Positions 35,701-43,405 of a stretch of 64,000 nucleotides of DNA are shown here, in pieces. A program made the translations under genes and the position numbers. Location of the stretch: positions 1 through 64,000 of the forward strand of contig NZ_BAAAYO010000020.1 of the NCBI RefSeq assembly GCF_039536325.1, given 5' to 3'. Source of the stretch: Paenibacillus_AB hodogayensis (lineage in GTDB: Bacteria; Bacillota; Bacilli; Paenibacillales; NBRC-103111). How positions within the stretch are numbered: position 1 is the stretch's first letter; every line of letters begins with the position of its first letter. The notes beneath the pieces are model-generated. The model had not been told where the DNA came from. It saw only the letters and a program-made list of their open reading frames with translations, and searched no databases.

Positions 35701-35900
35701 TCCGAATCGAGAACAGCGGCTCCGTCTGGAACATAAAGCTTGATTCCGAGGGTATGCAGCAGATCAAGCTGTATGGCCCGCTGCCGCTCCAAATCGCCGG
35801 AGACGACTTGAAGATCGAGAAAGACCCCGACCGCAATCTGTACACGGTCACCCATTTCGGAGATAAGACAAGCATCACCGTCACGATGCCTAGCGACTGA
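32721..35900 (+). CDS. Membrane-anchored FG-GAP-repeat protein, possibly with a deacetylase-like domain
   Basis: 1059 aa. An N-terminal anchor (residues 6-25) puts the rest outside the cell. Residues 30-125 look like a flavodoxin/amidotransferase-like alpha/beta domain (VRLLYASNGDAYD, YDAIYLDVS, YVKQGGHLFVENDLL). Five FG-GAP/VCBS repeats with calcium-loop motifs lie at about 417-670 (DLNGDGKPDLLVG, DLNGDGVPDLVVG, DMNGDGKADLAIG, DLNHDGKEDLIVG). After them HVYMH (His706, His710) has the H-x3-H spacing of NodB polysaccharide deacetylases. A beta-rich tail ends the protein. TTG start with GAGGG upstream. It heads the carrier/ligase/MBOAT operon and may act on the polymer that the system modifies. 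Function is inference; I know no named family with this layout. Confidence 0.75.
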   Translation: MSLRKQAAWFAGALLLVAVFALVFGHRQERVRLLYASNGDAYDQAAYLNFQQSLVANAEMNRFSLDKLSGRNLASYDAIYLDVSLKHSAVLRDAVPKLETYVKQGGHLFVENDLLADLPMPLLGASALVPVTSMAKPKFDYPAVRGNVQGIQQVFKQFADNYTAHGYITDMNDTMPGFDWGQAIVPATAETVVAMNGQALFTVNRYGSGTVMAASTFLPNRYFITGFDLQSGMDPAKGFPTRAEMHDKALATPGRSLYFDFKTGLPQEPYFHFAFAAANHLLRNEYMAYVSKETLGYSLKKVLGPYGRPAMAYQNHFEALPAIEHKEGIAWAELLKTYNQLPSFSLVRSSFDWHHWYEGVTVHLNTGTNAEPRFVGEFPNSFYSSGTLLASQGSPLTVAAYPGKNQLGMRLELPYRAYPALADLNGDGKPDLLVGSADGYVYRYANAGTTLTTQMVPEGSAYPDGFGAPEKLRLDNGQLFRTDGYATVTAASLRGNGLTDLIVGSADGSIVALLRQPKGGFAAPVPLLSGGKPIRAAANSAPALGDLNGDGVPDLVVGDADGNVTAYYGVAGQPLHFGPAVPLFTIDAKYAAPAVRDMNGDGKADLAIGNSEGDLLVYVQRDGTWVPQGPIAGQTSNQMGTKALVGGQYSVPLWADLNHDGKEDLIVGQLQYSKPVALDDPAFPHKPELQAFLDYARTNKLEIVPHVYMHSFLSPEQEKLELELQRKTFAALGLPWTKTGTNQHTWRINQMDRLQTLRNENEADIWYNFGFKPSNSPTEPQWGQDFIWSFPFLLEDDKLKSPMLLYAPGFLFRPGETAGTADLYKSQAALDMPIDYFEHIEYQYDDPAKTAMLTEFVRFFDELRTSYDYNFMSEPQMARSFLSAMKSDIRVERPWLLYAIDKLKTKLGRGLHLTLSISADTRDVPDMAAEYRDTAGVVFEPGEKYDGYPFATDSPAFTNNGDKLYIGLGLRRLTSVSVQWGDEPFHIVRSNVPVRIENSGSVWNIKLDSEGMQQIKLYGPLPLQIAGDDLKIEKDPDRNLYTVTHFGDKTSITVTMPSD

Positions 35901-36006
35901 GGCGCGTTAACGCTTTGGCCCTCGCGTCGCGGCAATGACCCTGACCCGTTCCGACCGCGGTTCCAAGAATGGAATTCAGCCTTTTCAGACCAAAGGAGAC
36001 TTTGCC

Positions 36007-36258
36007 ATGGATGAGATCATAGAGCAGCTCGAACGTCATATCCGTGAACGTTACGAGATCGAAAACGACGACGATGATTTTGGTACCGACGTTCATTTGT
36101 TCGACTACGGGTTTATCGATTCGATCGGGGCTACAGCTTTGATCGCCCATATCGAGAAAACGTACGGCATTCAAGTGACGAATCAAGATTTGATGCTCTA
36201 TTCGCTGAATACGATCACGGAGATCGCCACCTTTATCGCGGCGAAGACGGGGAGGTAA
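36007..36258 (+). CDS. Carrier protein (DltC/acyl-carrier-like)
   Basis: 83 aa four-helix carrier. The phosphopantetheine site is Ser39 in GFIDSIGATAL, and the acidic helix 2 surroundings are typical. GFIDS resembles DltC and other discrete carriers more than fatty-acid AcpP (DSL). AAAGGAGA lies 7 nt before the ATG. The gene is four bases ahead of the ligase gene, which strongly suggests that the ligase loads this carrier. It would hand the amino acid thioester to the MBOAT protein at the membrane. Confidence 0.92.
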   Translation: MDEIIEQLERHIRERYEIENDDDDFGTDVHLFDYGFIDSIGATALIAHIEKTYGIQVTNQDLMLYSLNTITEIATFIAAKTGR

Positions 36259-36262
36259 TACC

Positions 36263-37474
36263 ATGAAAACCGATAATTCGACCCTTTATACCATTTCTCT
36301 CGAGCGTCTTGACCCGAATCAGCACGGGCAATTGAAGTACGCTTCGGCCTTCGTCAGCGAGTACATCGACGACGTTCGTTTGGATAACGGGACATTGACG
36401 ATCGTCCATCGCGACCCCGCCGGCAGCGATCGCATCCAGGCCGGCGTAGAAAAGCTGATCGAGCGTTTCTCCAAGGGCGACTTTGGCTTTAAAGAGCATA
36501 TCTTATTCGAAAATCGCGGCAGGATGCCTTATCGCGGCGATATTATCGCCGACCTGGTCGCAGCCAAAACGATCAAAGTACTCGACCCGGGGCTGTTTAT
36601 ATTCCGCGAGCCGTTCTCCAGCCTGCTGCGCTTCTTCGACGATACGTTCGTGCAGCGGATTGCCAAGGCGTTCGGAGCCAAGGAAGAATCGTATCCGGCC
36701 ATCATTCATTTGTCGACGTTGGACAAAACGAACCATTTCACTTCGTTTCCGGAGCATTTGCATTTTCTGAGCCATCTGCGGGACGATCTGGACGTCATCG
36801 AGTCGTTCTCCGATTCGATCCGTGCCGCCGGTGGCTGGAAAGAAGACGCGCCGCTCGATCTGAATCGCAATATGCCGAAGCCGCGCTTTGCCATGAACCC
36901 CTCCACCTGCTACCACTGCTACGAGGGGCTGCAAGGCGAGACGTTGGAGGGCGACGGTATTGTCGCGACCGCCGTAGCCAAATGCCACCGCTACGAGTCG
37001 AAAAACCATACCGATTTCGGTCGGCTGCTCGACTTCAGCATGCGGGAAATCATTCTCGTCGGCAAGCCGGAATTCGTCCGTGAAAACCGCCTGAAAGCGG
37101 TAGAGCATCTCAAGCAGTTGGCTATCGAATGGGAGATTGACTGTCTGATCGAGAACGCCAACGATCCGTTCTTCACGAACGATTTTCAAGTGAAGGCCTC
37201 GTTCCAGCGCAATCAGGAAATGAAATATGAAATGCGCTTGACCATTCCGTCCATCAACAAATCGATCGCCTGCAGCTCGGTTAACTTCCACAGCACCGCT
37301 TTCGGCACGGCGTTCGATATCAAGACCGGCAAACGGCCGGCCACGACCGGCTGTATCGGCTTCGGCCTGGAGCGGTGGGTGTTCGCCTTCCTGGCGCAAT
37401 TCGGCTTGGATGAAGCGGGCTGGCCTGCAACGTTCCGCGAGCAGTATCACGCATGGCACAATAAATCCAAATAA
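36263..37474 (+). CDS. Amino acid:[carrier protein] ligase (atypical seryl-tRNA-synthetase-like)
   Basis: 403 aa, class II aminoacyl-tRNA-synthetase catalytic core without a tRNA-binding arm. Three positions match the zinc ligands Cys/Glu/Cys of archaeal-type SerRS and amino acid:carrier ligases: C216 in MNPSTCYHCYEGL, E262 in FSMREIILVG, C364 in TTGCIGFGLERW. Motif 2 is seen in KCHRYESKNH and motif 3 in GFGLERWVFAFLAQ. Characterised relatives activate glycine or alanine and transfer it to the phosphopantetheine of a neighbouring carrier protein, not to tRNA. Here it takes the place of DltA. Residues 1-130 are less conserved. GGGGAGG precedes the ATG. Confidence 0.85.
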   Translation: MKTDNSTLYTISLERLDPNQHGQLKYASAFVSEYIDDVRLDNGTLTIVHRDPAGSDRIQAGVEKLIERFSKGDFGFKEHILFENRGRMPYRGDIIADLVAAKTIKVLDPGLFIFREPFSSLLRFFDDTFVQRIAKAFGAKEESYPAIIHLSTLDKTNHFTSFPEHLHFLSHLRDDLDVIESFSDSIRAAGGWKEDAPLDLNRNMPKPRFAMNPSTCYHCYEGLQGETLEGDGIVATAVAKCHRYESKNHTDFGRLLDFSMREIILVGKPEFVRENRLKAVEHLKQLAIEWEIDCLIENANDPFFTNDFQVKASFQRNQEMKYEMRLTIPSINKSIACSSVNFHSTAFGTAFDIKTGKRPATTGCIGFGLERWVFAFLAQFGLDEAGWPATFREQYHAWHNKSK

Positions 37475-37477
37475 CGA

Positions 37478-38413
37478 GTGATTGTCATGAAGGTATGGAC
37501 GTATGTGAGAAAAAACAGCTTCGTGCTGCTGCTCGTCATTGTCTTCGCGCTCCTCGATGCGTTCGTAGCCTGGCGCGATCCGATGTCGGTTTCCGAGCGG
37601 TTCGAGAAAGACGATTTTACGAAGACGCTTATTCACCATCAATGGCAACGCTCCGGCGCCGTCTTCTTCGGAAACTCGGCGGTAACGGGCGCCTATATGG
37701 AAGACAAGGCGAAGCGGCCGCTTGTGGAGATGGGGATGTCGTACGGGAAATTGACCGATCTGAAGGAAATTTTGCAGAGAGGGCTGTATGAACCCAAGCA
37801 GAGGCTGGTGGTCGGGATCGATGTCCACACGATGCTGGATCAGATGCAGACCGACCCGCGTTTTCCTTGGTCCCGGCCTTGGTATAGTCCCTATCTGTTC
37901 TACTACCGGGACTATTTCCAGGATGCGGGCAGCGAATGGCTTCGCAACGCTTGGACGGGAGCCCGTTCGGGCAAGCTCGATTTCCATACGTACGTGCCTC
38001 GCTGGATGGACAAAGAGCTATATTTTGGCCACGAACCTGCGGAACAGTTGAAGAAGGACTTACAGCGGTACGAGGAGCATTATTACTGGATGACGCTTGC
38101 AGATATGAAGGACAACCTCGCCGCCCTGGATTGGGTGGTCGCCTATGCGCAGCAAAACGGGCTGCCGCTTCAAGTCGTATGGATGCCGCTGAATCCCGAT
38201 CCGGCCTATCCGCAGCCGAAATACTGGCAGGCGTTGAGACAGAGCGTGAACAAGACGCTGCAAGCGAACGCCATTCCGATGCTCGATTTGGCCGACGCCT
38301 TCAAGCCGGACGAATTTCACGATCTGGTGCACTTGAACCGGGAAACCGGCGCGCCGAAATTTACCTCGGAGGTGGACCGATGGCTGCAATCCTTCGAAAA
38401 GCCGGCGAAGTGA
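37478..38413 (+). CDS. DltD-like SGNH-fold membrane protein
   Basis: 311 aa. One N-terminal membrane segment (about 14-31) anchors an extracellular SGNH/GDSL-like domain. The catalytic set is visible: Ser67 in FFGNSAVTG, and Asp282 and His285 in HDLVHLN (D-x2-H). The fold order and GIDVHTMLDQ stretch resemble DltD and other acyl-transfer partners of MBOAT proteins. It would move the aminoacyl group to the final acceptor outside the cell. GTG 37478 and ATG 37487 are both possible starts; neither has a strong ribosome site, suggesting coupling to the ligase gene that ends three bases earlier. Confidence 0.82.
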   Translation: MIVMKVWTYVRKNSFVLLLVIVFALLDAFVAWRDPMSVSERFEKDDFTKTLIHHQWQRSGAVFFGNSAVTGAYMEDKAKRPLVEMGMSYGKLTDLKEILQRGLYEPKQRLVVGIDVHTMLDQMQTDPRFPWSRPWYSPYLFYYRDYFQDAGSEWLRNAWTGARSGKLDFHTYVPRWMDKELYFGHEPAEQLKKDLQRYEEHYYWMTLADMKDNLAALDWVVAYAQQNGLPLQVVWMPLNPDPAYPQPKYWQALRQSVNKTLQANAIPMLDLADAFKPDEFHDLVHLNRETGAPKFTSEVDRWLQSFEKPAK

Positions 38414-38490
38414 TCGCGTATGCGATCATGCTCGCGCTGGTGGCCATTTGCTTTACGGGCAAAGGGCTGTTCATCTATGAAGGCTTTTAA
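38380..38490 (+). CDS. DltX-like 36-residue membrane peptide
   Basis: A tiny frame (MAAILRKAGEVIAYAIMLAL, then VAICFTGKGLFIYEGF) that overlaps the 3' end of the DltD-like gene by 34 bp. GGAGGTG lies five bases before its ATG. It has a short basic N-terminus, one membrane helix and ends in FIYEGF. DltX peptides of dlt operons have the same size, the same single helix and end in a conserved FIYNEF-like motif whose tyrosine (here Y33) is thought to carry the aminoacyl group between DltB and DltD. Its place just before the MBOAT gene fits this role. Confidence 0.8.
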   Translation: MAAILRKAGEVIAYAIMLALVAICFTGKGLFIYEGF

Positions 38491-38520
38491 GCTTCCGCCT
38501 ATTTCCAAAGGAGCCCTCCC

Positions 38521-39669
38521 ATGTCTTACTTGTTGAACCTGCACGCCTTGGCCGCGCTGCTCGGCATGGTCGTCGTGCTGCTGCTCACGCGGCGTTGGCC
38601 GCACAACAAACGAATACTCGTGCTCTTGTTCAACCTCTGCTTCCTGTATCTGTTCAGCCGGAAGCTGTTCTTGTTCTCGGCTGTCTATGTCCTGATCAAC
38701 TATGCGGGATATGTGTGGCTGTGCTATGCGCCAAAGGGCAAGAGACTGCTGTTCGGTGCAGCGATTGTGCTGAATGTGGCTGGCGTCTCTTCGCTGCGGC
38801 TGTTTGGCATGAACGTGCTGGAGCATCCGTTATTCGACGCGATCTACTTATTCGGTCTAATCTACACCGTGCTAAAGGTCATCGATGCCTACTACTTCGC
38901 CTACTATATCGGTAAGGACGGCAAGGCGCCGCTGCTCGATTTCGTCAATTATTTGCTTTTCATTCCGACCTTTACGTCCGGACCGATTTTAAAATTCCGC
39001 GACTTTATGGCCGACTCCCGGAAGCCGTACACCGTATCGGCCAAAGACTTCGAAGCCGGTATTAAACGAATCATACTCGGCTTGTTCAAGAAGGTCGTGC
39101 TGGTGGCGGGAATGACGGTCGTCTTCCATGACGTGCTCGATCATGACTTGAAGTTTTACCACAGCCTGTTTTTGATGATCTGGTTCTATGCGCTTATATA
39201 TTTCGACTTCTCCGGCTACTCCGATATCGCCATCGGTTTCGGCCGGCTGATGGGCTATACGATTCCAGAAAACTTCAAGCAGCCGTTCCTGTCGCCTACG
39301 CTGACCCAATATTGGCGCAATTGGCACGCTACGCTGGGAGACTGGTTCCGTGATCACATCTTCATGATTTTTTCGCGCCGGTTTTCGTCAAGAGGAGCGG
39401 CGGCCGGATTGTCCATTGTGATCATGCTCGGCATCGGCTTGTGGCACGGGTTCTCGTGGTTGTACCTGCTATGGGGACTGTACCACGGGATATGGATGGC
39501 GATGGAAAGCTTGCTGCAACTGTCGTTGGTCAATCGTAAAAAAGTATCGCGCTCCTACTTCTACTTCCGCTGCATCTGCACGCAGCTGATCGTCACCTTC
39601 GCCGTTATCGTCTACAGCGGCAACAGCGATGTCGTGCTGCGAATTTATAAAGGCTTGCTTCATTTTTGA
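38521..39669 (+). CDS. DltB-like MBOAT acyltransferase
   Basis: 382 aa polytopic membrane protein with about ten hydrophobic segments. MBOAT hallmarks: YFDFSGYSDIAIGFGRLMGY, YWRNWHATLGDWFRDHIF (His269) and the invariant catalytic histidine H309 in GLWHGFSWLYLLWG. This is the DltB/AlgI subgroup, which passes acyl groups from a cytoplasmic donor to the outer face. AAGGAG lies before the ATG, 30 bp after the DltX-like peptide. The donor is probably the aminoacylated carrier of gene 36007. Confidence 0.93.
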   Translation: MSYLLNLHALAALLGMVVVLLLTRRWPHNKRILVLLFNLCFLYLFSRKLFLFSAVYVLINYAGYVWLCYAPKGKRLLFGAAIVLNVAGVSSLRLFGMNVLEHPLFDAIYLFGLIYTVLKVIDAYYFAYYIGKDGKAPLLDFVNYLLFIPTFTSGPILKFRDFMADSRKPYTVSAKDFEAGIKRIILGLFKKVVLVAGMTVVFHDVLDHDLKFYHSLFLMIWFYALIYFDFSGYSDIAIGFGRLMGYTIPENFKQPFLSPTLTQYWRNWHATLGDWFRDHIFMIFSRRFSSRGAAAGLSIVIMLGIGLWHGFSWLYLLWGLYHGIWMAMESLLQLSLVNRKKVSRSYFYFRCICTQLIVTFAVIVYSGNSDVVLRIYKGLLHF

Positions 39670-39692
39670 AAAAGACCGGTCCTTTCCCAGAA

Positions 39693-39725
39693 AACCGTTG
39701 GGTTCTAGCAGCCTAACGGTCTTTG
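39693..39725 (+). terminator. Possible terminator of the Dlt-like operon
   Basis: AACCGTTGGG pairs with CCTAACGGT (one mismatch) and is followed by a short CTTTG stretch only 25 bp after the MBOAT stop. The T run is weak. Confidence 0.5.
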
Positions 39726-39818
39726 TCGTGCCCTATGGGAAGGGAAATCCGCAAACCGGGGAGGTAGAAGGCCAACAGGCTGAGCCCGCAGGGGCTAAAA
39801 CAGGCACTCGCCGAAAAC

Positions 39819-39849
39819 AAAAAAATGCCGGGCCTGAGTGCCCGACATT
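39819..39849 (-). terminator. Terminator of the small membrane protein gene
   Basis: On the minus strand ATGTCGGGC pairs with GCCCGGCAT and is followed by TTTTTTTG. It lies 60 bp after the gene that ends at 39909. Confidence 0.9.
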
Positions 39850-39908
39850 CCTCTTTACCGAAAGTATTACAAGGTATGACCGATTCGTTTCCTGAAGCTA
39901 TCCGGCTC

Positions 39909-40121
39909 TTAGCCCATCCAGCCTTGAACCATGAACACGTCCAGTACGAGGAACACGAAAAGGCTGAAAGCGCTAAAACCGATCGCAAATTTATTTTTAA
40001 CCGGCGCCGCGACGCCTCTCACCAACGCGACGATCAACAGGATCGTGAACAAAATCATGAAAAGATCGAACGTATGGAAGTTGGACGTACTTGCCGCAGC
40101 TGCTTCATCTGCCAAAAACAT
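39909..40121 (-). CDS. Small two-helix membrane protein (DUF2759-like)
   Basis: 70 aa. After an Ala-rich start (MFLADEAAAAS) come two hydrophobic helices (FDLFMILFTILLIVALVRG and FSAFSLFVFLVLDVFMV) joined by a short basic loop. AAGGAGG lies 9 nt before the ATG at 40121, and a strong terminator follows, so the gene is very likely real. Size and topology resemble DUF2759 proteins of Bacillales; that family assignment is tentative. No function known. Confidence 0.75.
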   Translation of the reverse strand: MFLADEAAAASTSNFHTFDLFMILFTILLIVALVRGVAAPVKNKFAIGFSAFSLFVFLVLDVFMVQGWMG

Positions 40122-40344
40122 AGCTAGGGACCTCCTTATGGTAACCATCGAATAAATAAACACACTTATTCTCATTTTCTTCTATGTTATCGTGCCCAGT
40201 CAACCGTTGCAAGCGAATTTTGCTTTGTTAACAACTTTGTCACCATTTGAACCGTGCTTTTGAAAGTACGGACCTTTCGGAACCGGAACAGCCCAGCTTC
40301 ACGTATAAGATGTCCATCTTTGCTAACATTTATAAGTCCCCTCA

Positions 40345-40389
40345 CAAACAGAACCAAAGAACGGACTGATGCTCTCCGTCCTCTGGTTC
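40345..40389 (-). terminator. uvrBA terminator
   Basis: On the minus strand a 13-bp hairpin (AACCAGAGGACGGA against TCCGTTCTTTGGTT with mismatches) precedes TCTGTTTGT, about 20 bp after the uvrA stop. The T run is interrupted. Confidence 0.7.
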
Positions 40390-40409
40390 GCGTTAGGGCC
40401 ATACTATCG

Positions 40410-43298
40410 TCAAACGGCCGCATTCTCCTGTACCTGATCCACCTGTTCTTGCGCTTGCTGAATCGTTCTTTCGCGATCCCGCTCCAGAATCGGCCTCAAA
40501 TATTTGCCCGTATATGATTCTGCCACCTTCACCACTTGCTCCGGTGATCCCGTCGCAACAATCGTGCCTCCCCGATTGCCGCCCTCGGGACCCAAGTCGA
40601 TCAAGTAATCGGCGGTCTTGATGACGTCCAGGTTATGTTCGATGACCAGCACCGTTTCCCCGCTATCGACGAGCCGGTGCAGCACGTGCAGCAGCCGGTC
40701 GATATCGTGAATGTGCAATCCCGTAGTCGGTTCGTCAAGAATGTAGATCGTCTTGCCGGTGCTGCGACGGTACAATTCGGCCGCGAGCTTCACCCGCTGC
40801 GCCTCGCCCCCCGACAGCGTCGTGGCCGGCTGGCCGAGCTTCATATAGCCAAGTCCGACATCCAGAAGCGTCTGCAGCTTGCGGTAAATGCGCGGAATGT
40901 TCTGGAAAAATTCGCAGCCGTCCTCAATTGTAAGCTCCAGCACCTCGGCGATGCTTTTGCCCTTATACTTAATATCCAATGTTTCGCGGTTATACCGTTT
41001 GCCTTTGCATACTTCGCAAGGGACGTAGACATCGGGAAGAAAATGCATCTCGATCTTGATAATGCCATCTCCCCGGCACGATTCGCAGCGGCCGCCCTTG
41101 ACGTTAAAGCTGAAACGGCCTTTCTTGTAACCTCGCACCTTCGATTCTGTAGTCGATGCGTACACGTCGCGGATATCGTCGAATACTCCGGTGTATGTGG
41201 CCGGATTGGATCTCGGCGTGCGCCCGATCGGCGACTGGTCGATATCGACGACTTTCTCGATATGCTCCAACCCCGCGATTTCCTTGTGTTCGCCTGGACG
41301 CGTCTTGGCCTTATTCAGATCGCGGGCCAGCGCCTTGTACAAAATATCGTTAATCAAGGTGCTCTTACCGGAACCGGACACGCCGGTCACGCAAGTGAAC
41401 ACGCCAAGCGGAATTTTCACGTTGACGCCCCGCAGGTTGTTTTCCTTCGCCCCTTTGACTTCCAGCCATTTTCCGTTCGGCTTCCGCCGCGGATTCGGTA
41501 CGGCTATAAACTTTTTACCGCTCAAATATTGGCCGGTCAACGAAGCGTTATCGTTCATAATTTCTTCGGGGGTCCCCTGGGATACCACTTGGCCTCCGTG
41601 AATGCCCGCTCCCGGTCCGATATCGATAATATAATCCGCGGCCAGCATCGTATCCTCATCGTGCTCGACGACGATTAGCGTGTTGCCGAGGTTGCGCATA
41701 TGCTCCAAAGTCTGAATCAACCGGTCATTGTCGCGTTGATGCAAGCCGATGCTGGGCTCATCCAAAATGTACAAAACGCCCATTAGGCTGGAGCCGATCT
41801 GGGTTGCTAACCGAATCCGCTGCGCCTCCCCCCCGGACAACGTTCCCGCCGAACGGCTGAGCGACAAATAATCCAGACCCACATTCACGAGAAAACCGAG
41901 ACGCGACTCGATTTCCTTAAGCACGAGGTTCGCAATGGTGCGTTCCTTTTCGGTCAATTGCAGTCCTTCGAAGAAACGTGCCGCTTCGCCGATCGACAAG
42001 TTCGTCACGTACGCCATGTTTTCGCCCGATACCGTCACGGCCAGACTTTCCCGCTTCAGCCGGTGGCCTTTGCAGCTTTGACAAGGCTTGGCGCTCATAT
42101 ATTGCTCGATATGCTCGCGAATGCCGTCCGATGCCGTTTCCCGGTAACGCCGCTCCAGGTTGCGTACGATGCCTTCGAATGGGACTAGAGCGTCCTTCGT
42201 AAACCCGAAGTCGTTTTCGTAGCGGAATTTAATTTTCTCTCCGCCAGTGCCGTACATGATTTTCTTCATATGCTCGGCGTCCAGCTCGGAGACGGGAACG
42301 TTTGTCGGGATGCCGTAGTGCTGGCAGACTGCTGCCAGAAACTGCGGGTAATAATTGGACGTGCTTCCCGCCCACGCTTCGAAGGCGCCTTCCTCGATCG
42401 TAAGCTGCGTATCCGGGATGAGCAGGTCCGGATCAACGATCATTTTCGCCCCCAGACCGTCGCAATCCGGGCAAGCTCCGAACGGGCTGTTGAAGGAGAA
42501 CATGCGCGGGGCCAGTTCTTCGATGCTAAACCCGCATTCCGGGCAAGCAAACTTCTGACTGAACAGAAGCTCCTCTTTCTCCATCACATCGACGATAATG
42601 CGTCCGTCCGCCAGCTTGAGCGCCGTTTCCAACGAATCGGCGAGACGGGCTTGAACATCGCTTTTGATCACGATCCGGTCGACGACGACCTCGATCGAAT
42701 GTTTTTTGTTTTTCTCCAGCTCGATTTTCTCGGACAGATCGCGAATTTCTCCGTTGATGCGGACACGGACAAATCCTTGCTTCTGTACGTCGGCCAGCAG
42801 CTTCGAGTGCTCGCCCTTGCGGCCGGATACGATCGGAGCCAATATTTGCAGCTTAGTCCGTTCCGGATATTCCATAATGCGGTCGATCATCTGCTCCACG
42901 GTCTGGGATGTAATCTCGACCCCATGATCCGGACAGTGAGGCCGACCGATACGGGCAAACATCAAACGTAAATAGTCGTAAATTTCCGTGACCGTGCCGA
43001 CGGTGGAACGCGGATTGCGGCTCGTCGTCTTCTGGTCGATGGAGATAGCGGGAGAAAGCCCTTCGATCGAATCTACGTCCGGCTTGTCCATTTGGCCTAG
43101 AAACTGTCTGGCATACGCGGACAACGATTCTACATAGCGCCGCTGTCCTTCTGCATAAATGGTATCGAAAGCAAGCGACGATTTGCCCGAGCCGCTCAGG
43201 CCGGTCAGCACGACGAATTTGTCGCGGGGAATCGTCACATCTATATTTTTCAGATTATGCGCTCTTGCTCCTTTAATAACGATGCGGTCTTGTGCCAC
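40410..43298 (-). CDS. uvrA: Excinuclease ABC subunit UvrA
   Basis: Damage-recognition ATPase of nucleotide excision repair, working as a dimer with UvrB. 962 aa, normal length. Two ABC modules: Walker A LTGLSGSGKSSLAFDT near residue 32 and VTGVSGSGKSTL in the second half; signatures LSGGEAQRIRLA and LSGGEAQRVKLA; zinc fingers with CPECGFSIEEL and CESCRGDGIIKIEM/CEVCKGKRYN. GTG start with AAAGGGTG upstream. It follows uvrB by 107 bp and is transcribed from the LexA-boxed uvrB promoter. Confidence 0.98.
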   Translation of the reverse strand: MAQDRIVIKGARAHNLKNIDVTIPRDKFVVLTGLSGSGKSSLAFDTIYAEGQRRYVESLSAYARQFLGQMDKPDVDSIEGLSPAISIDQKTTSRNPRSTVGTVTEIYDYLRLMFARIGRPHCPDHGVEITSQTVEQMIDRIMEYPERTKLQILAPIVSGRKGEHSKLLADVQKQGFVRVRINGEIRDLSEKIELEKNKKHSIEVVVDRIVIKSDVQARLADSLETALKLADGRIIVDVMEKEELLFSQKFACPECGFSIEELAPRMFSFNSPFGACPDCDGLGAKMIVDPDLLIPDTQLTIEEGAFEAWAGSTSNYYPQFLAAVCQHYGIPTNVPVSELDAEHMKKIMYGTGGEKIKFRYENDFGFTKDALVPFEGIVRNLERRYRETASDGIREHIEQYMSAKPCQSCKGHRLKRESLAVTVSGENMAYVTNLSIGEAARFFEGLQLTEKERTIANLVLKEIESRLGFLVNVGLDYLSLSRSAGTLSGGEAQRIRLATQIGSSLMGVLYILDEPSIGLHQRDNDRLIQTLEHMRNLGNTLIVVEHDEDTMLAADYIIDIGPGAGIHGGQVVSQGTPEEIMNDNASLTGQYLSGKKFIAVPNPRRKPNGKWLEVKGAKENNLRGVNVKIPLGVFTCVTGVSGSGKSTLINDILYKALARDLNKAKTRPGEHKEIAGLEHIEKVVDIDQSPIGRTPRSNPATYTGVFDDIRDVYASTTESKVRGYKKGRFSFNVKGGRCESCRGDGIIKIEMHFLPDVYVPCEVCKGKRYNRETLDIKYKGKSIAEVLELTIEDGCEFFQNIPRIYRKLQTLLDVGLGYMKLGQPATTLSGGEAQRVKLAAELYRRSTGKTIYILDEPTTGLHIHDIDRLLHVLHRLVDSGETVLVIEHNLDVIKTADYLIDLGPEGGNRGGTIVATGSPEQVVKVAESYTGKYLRPILERDRERTIQQAQEQVDQVQENAAV

Positions 43299-43366
43299 TT
43301 CGGATCACCCTTTCCGGTCTGGCGTTTCATTATTTCATCATAGCACGGCAAGAAGGGCGGCGAAAC

Positions 43367-43399
43367 AGGCCGCTTGTTGGAACATTCTCCAAGCGGCCT
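43367..43399 (-). other. Hairpin between uvrB and uvrA
   Basis: AGGCCGCTTG and CAAGCGGCCT pair perfectly around a 13-base loop. No T run follows on the minus strand, so it is more likely an RNA-processing or attenuating stem than a full terminator; it may lower uvrA expression relative to uvrB. Confidence 0.5.
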
Positions 43400-43405
43400 T
43401 GCCGG

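Noticed and set aside
36263..37474. Calling the ligase gene a seryl-tRNA synthetase
   Set aside because: It lacks the N-terminal tRNA-binding arm, lies beside a carrier protein gene and inside a Dlt-like operon; the zinc-site arrangement fits amino acid:[carrier protein] ligases.
36503..37987. Minus-strand open frame of 494 codons opposite the ligase and DltD-like genes
   Set aside because: Overlaps two plus-strand genes with clear motifs; no domain on the minus strand.
36007..39669. Calling the operon an ordinary dltABCD D-alanylation operon
   Set aside because: No NRPS-type adenylation enzyme (DltA) is present; the activating enzyme is of a different superfamily.
40187..40423. Minus-strand frame of 78 codons after uvrA
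   Set aside because: It runs through the uvrA terminator hairpin, has no ribosome site and no plausible product.
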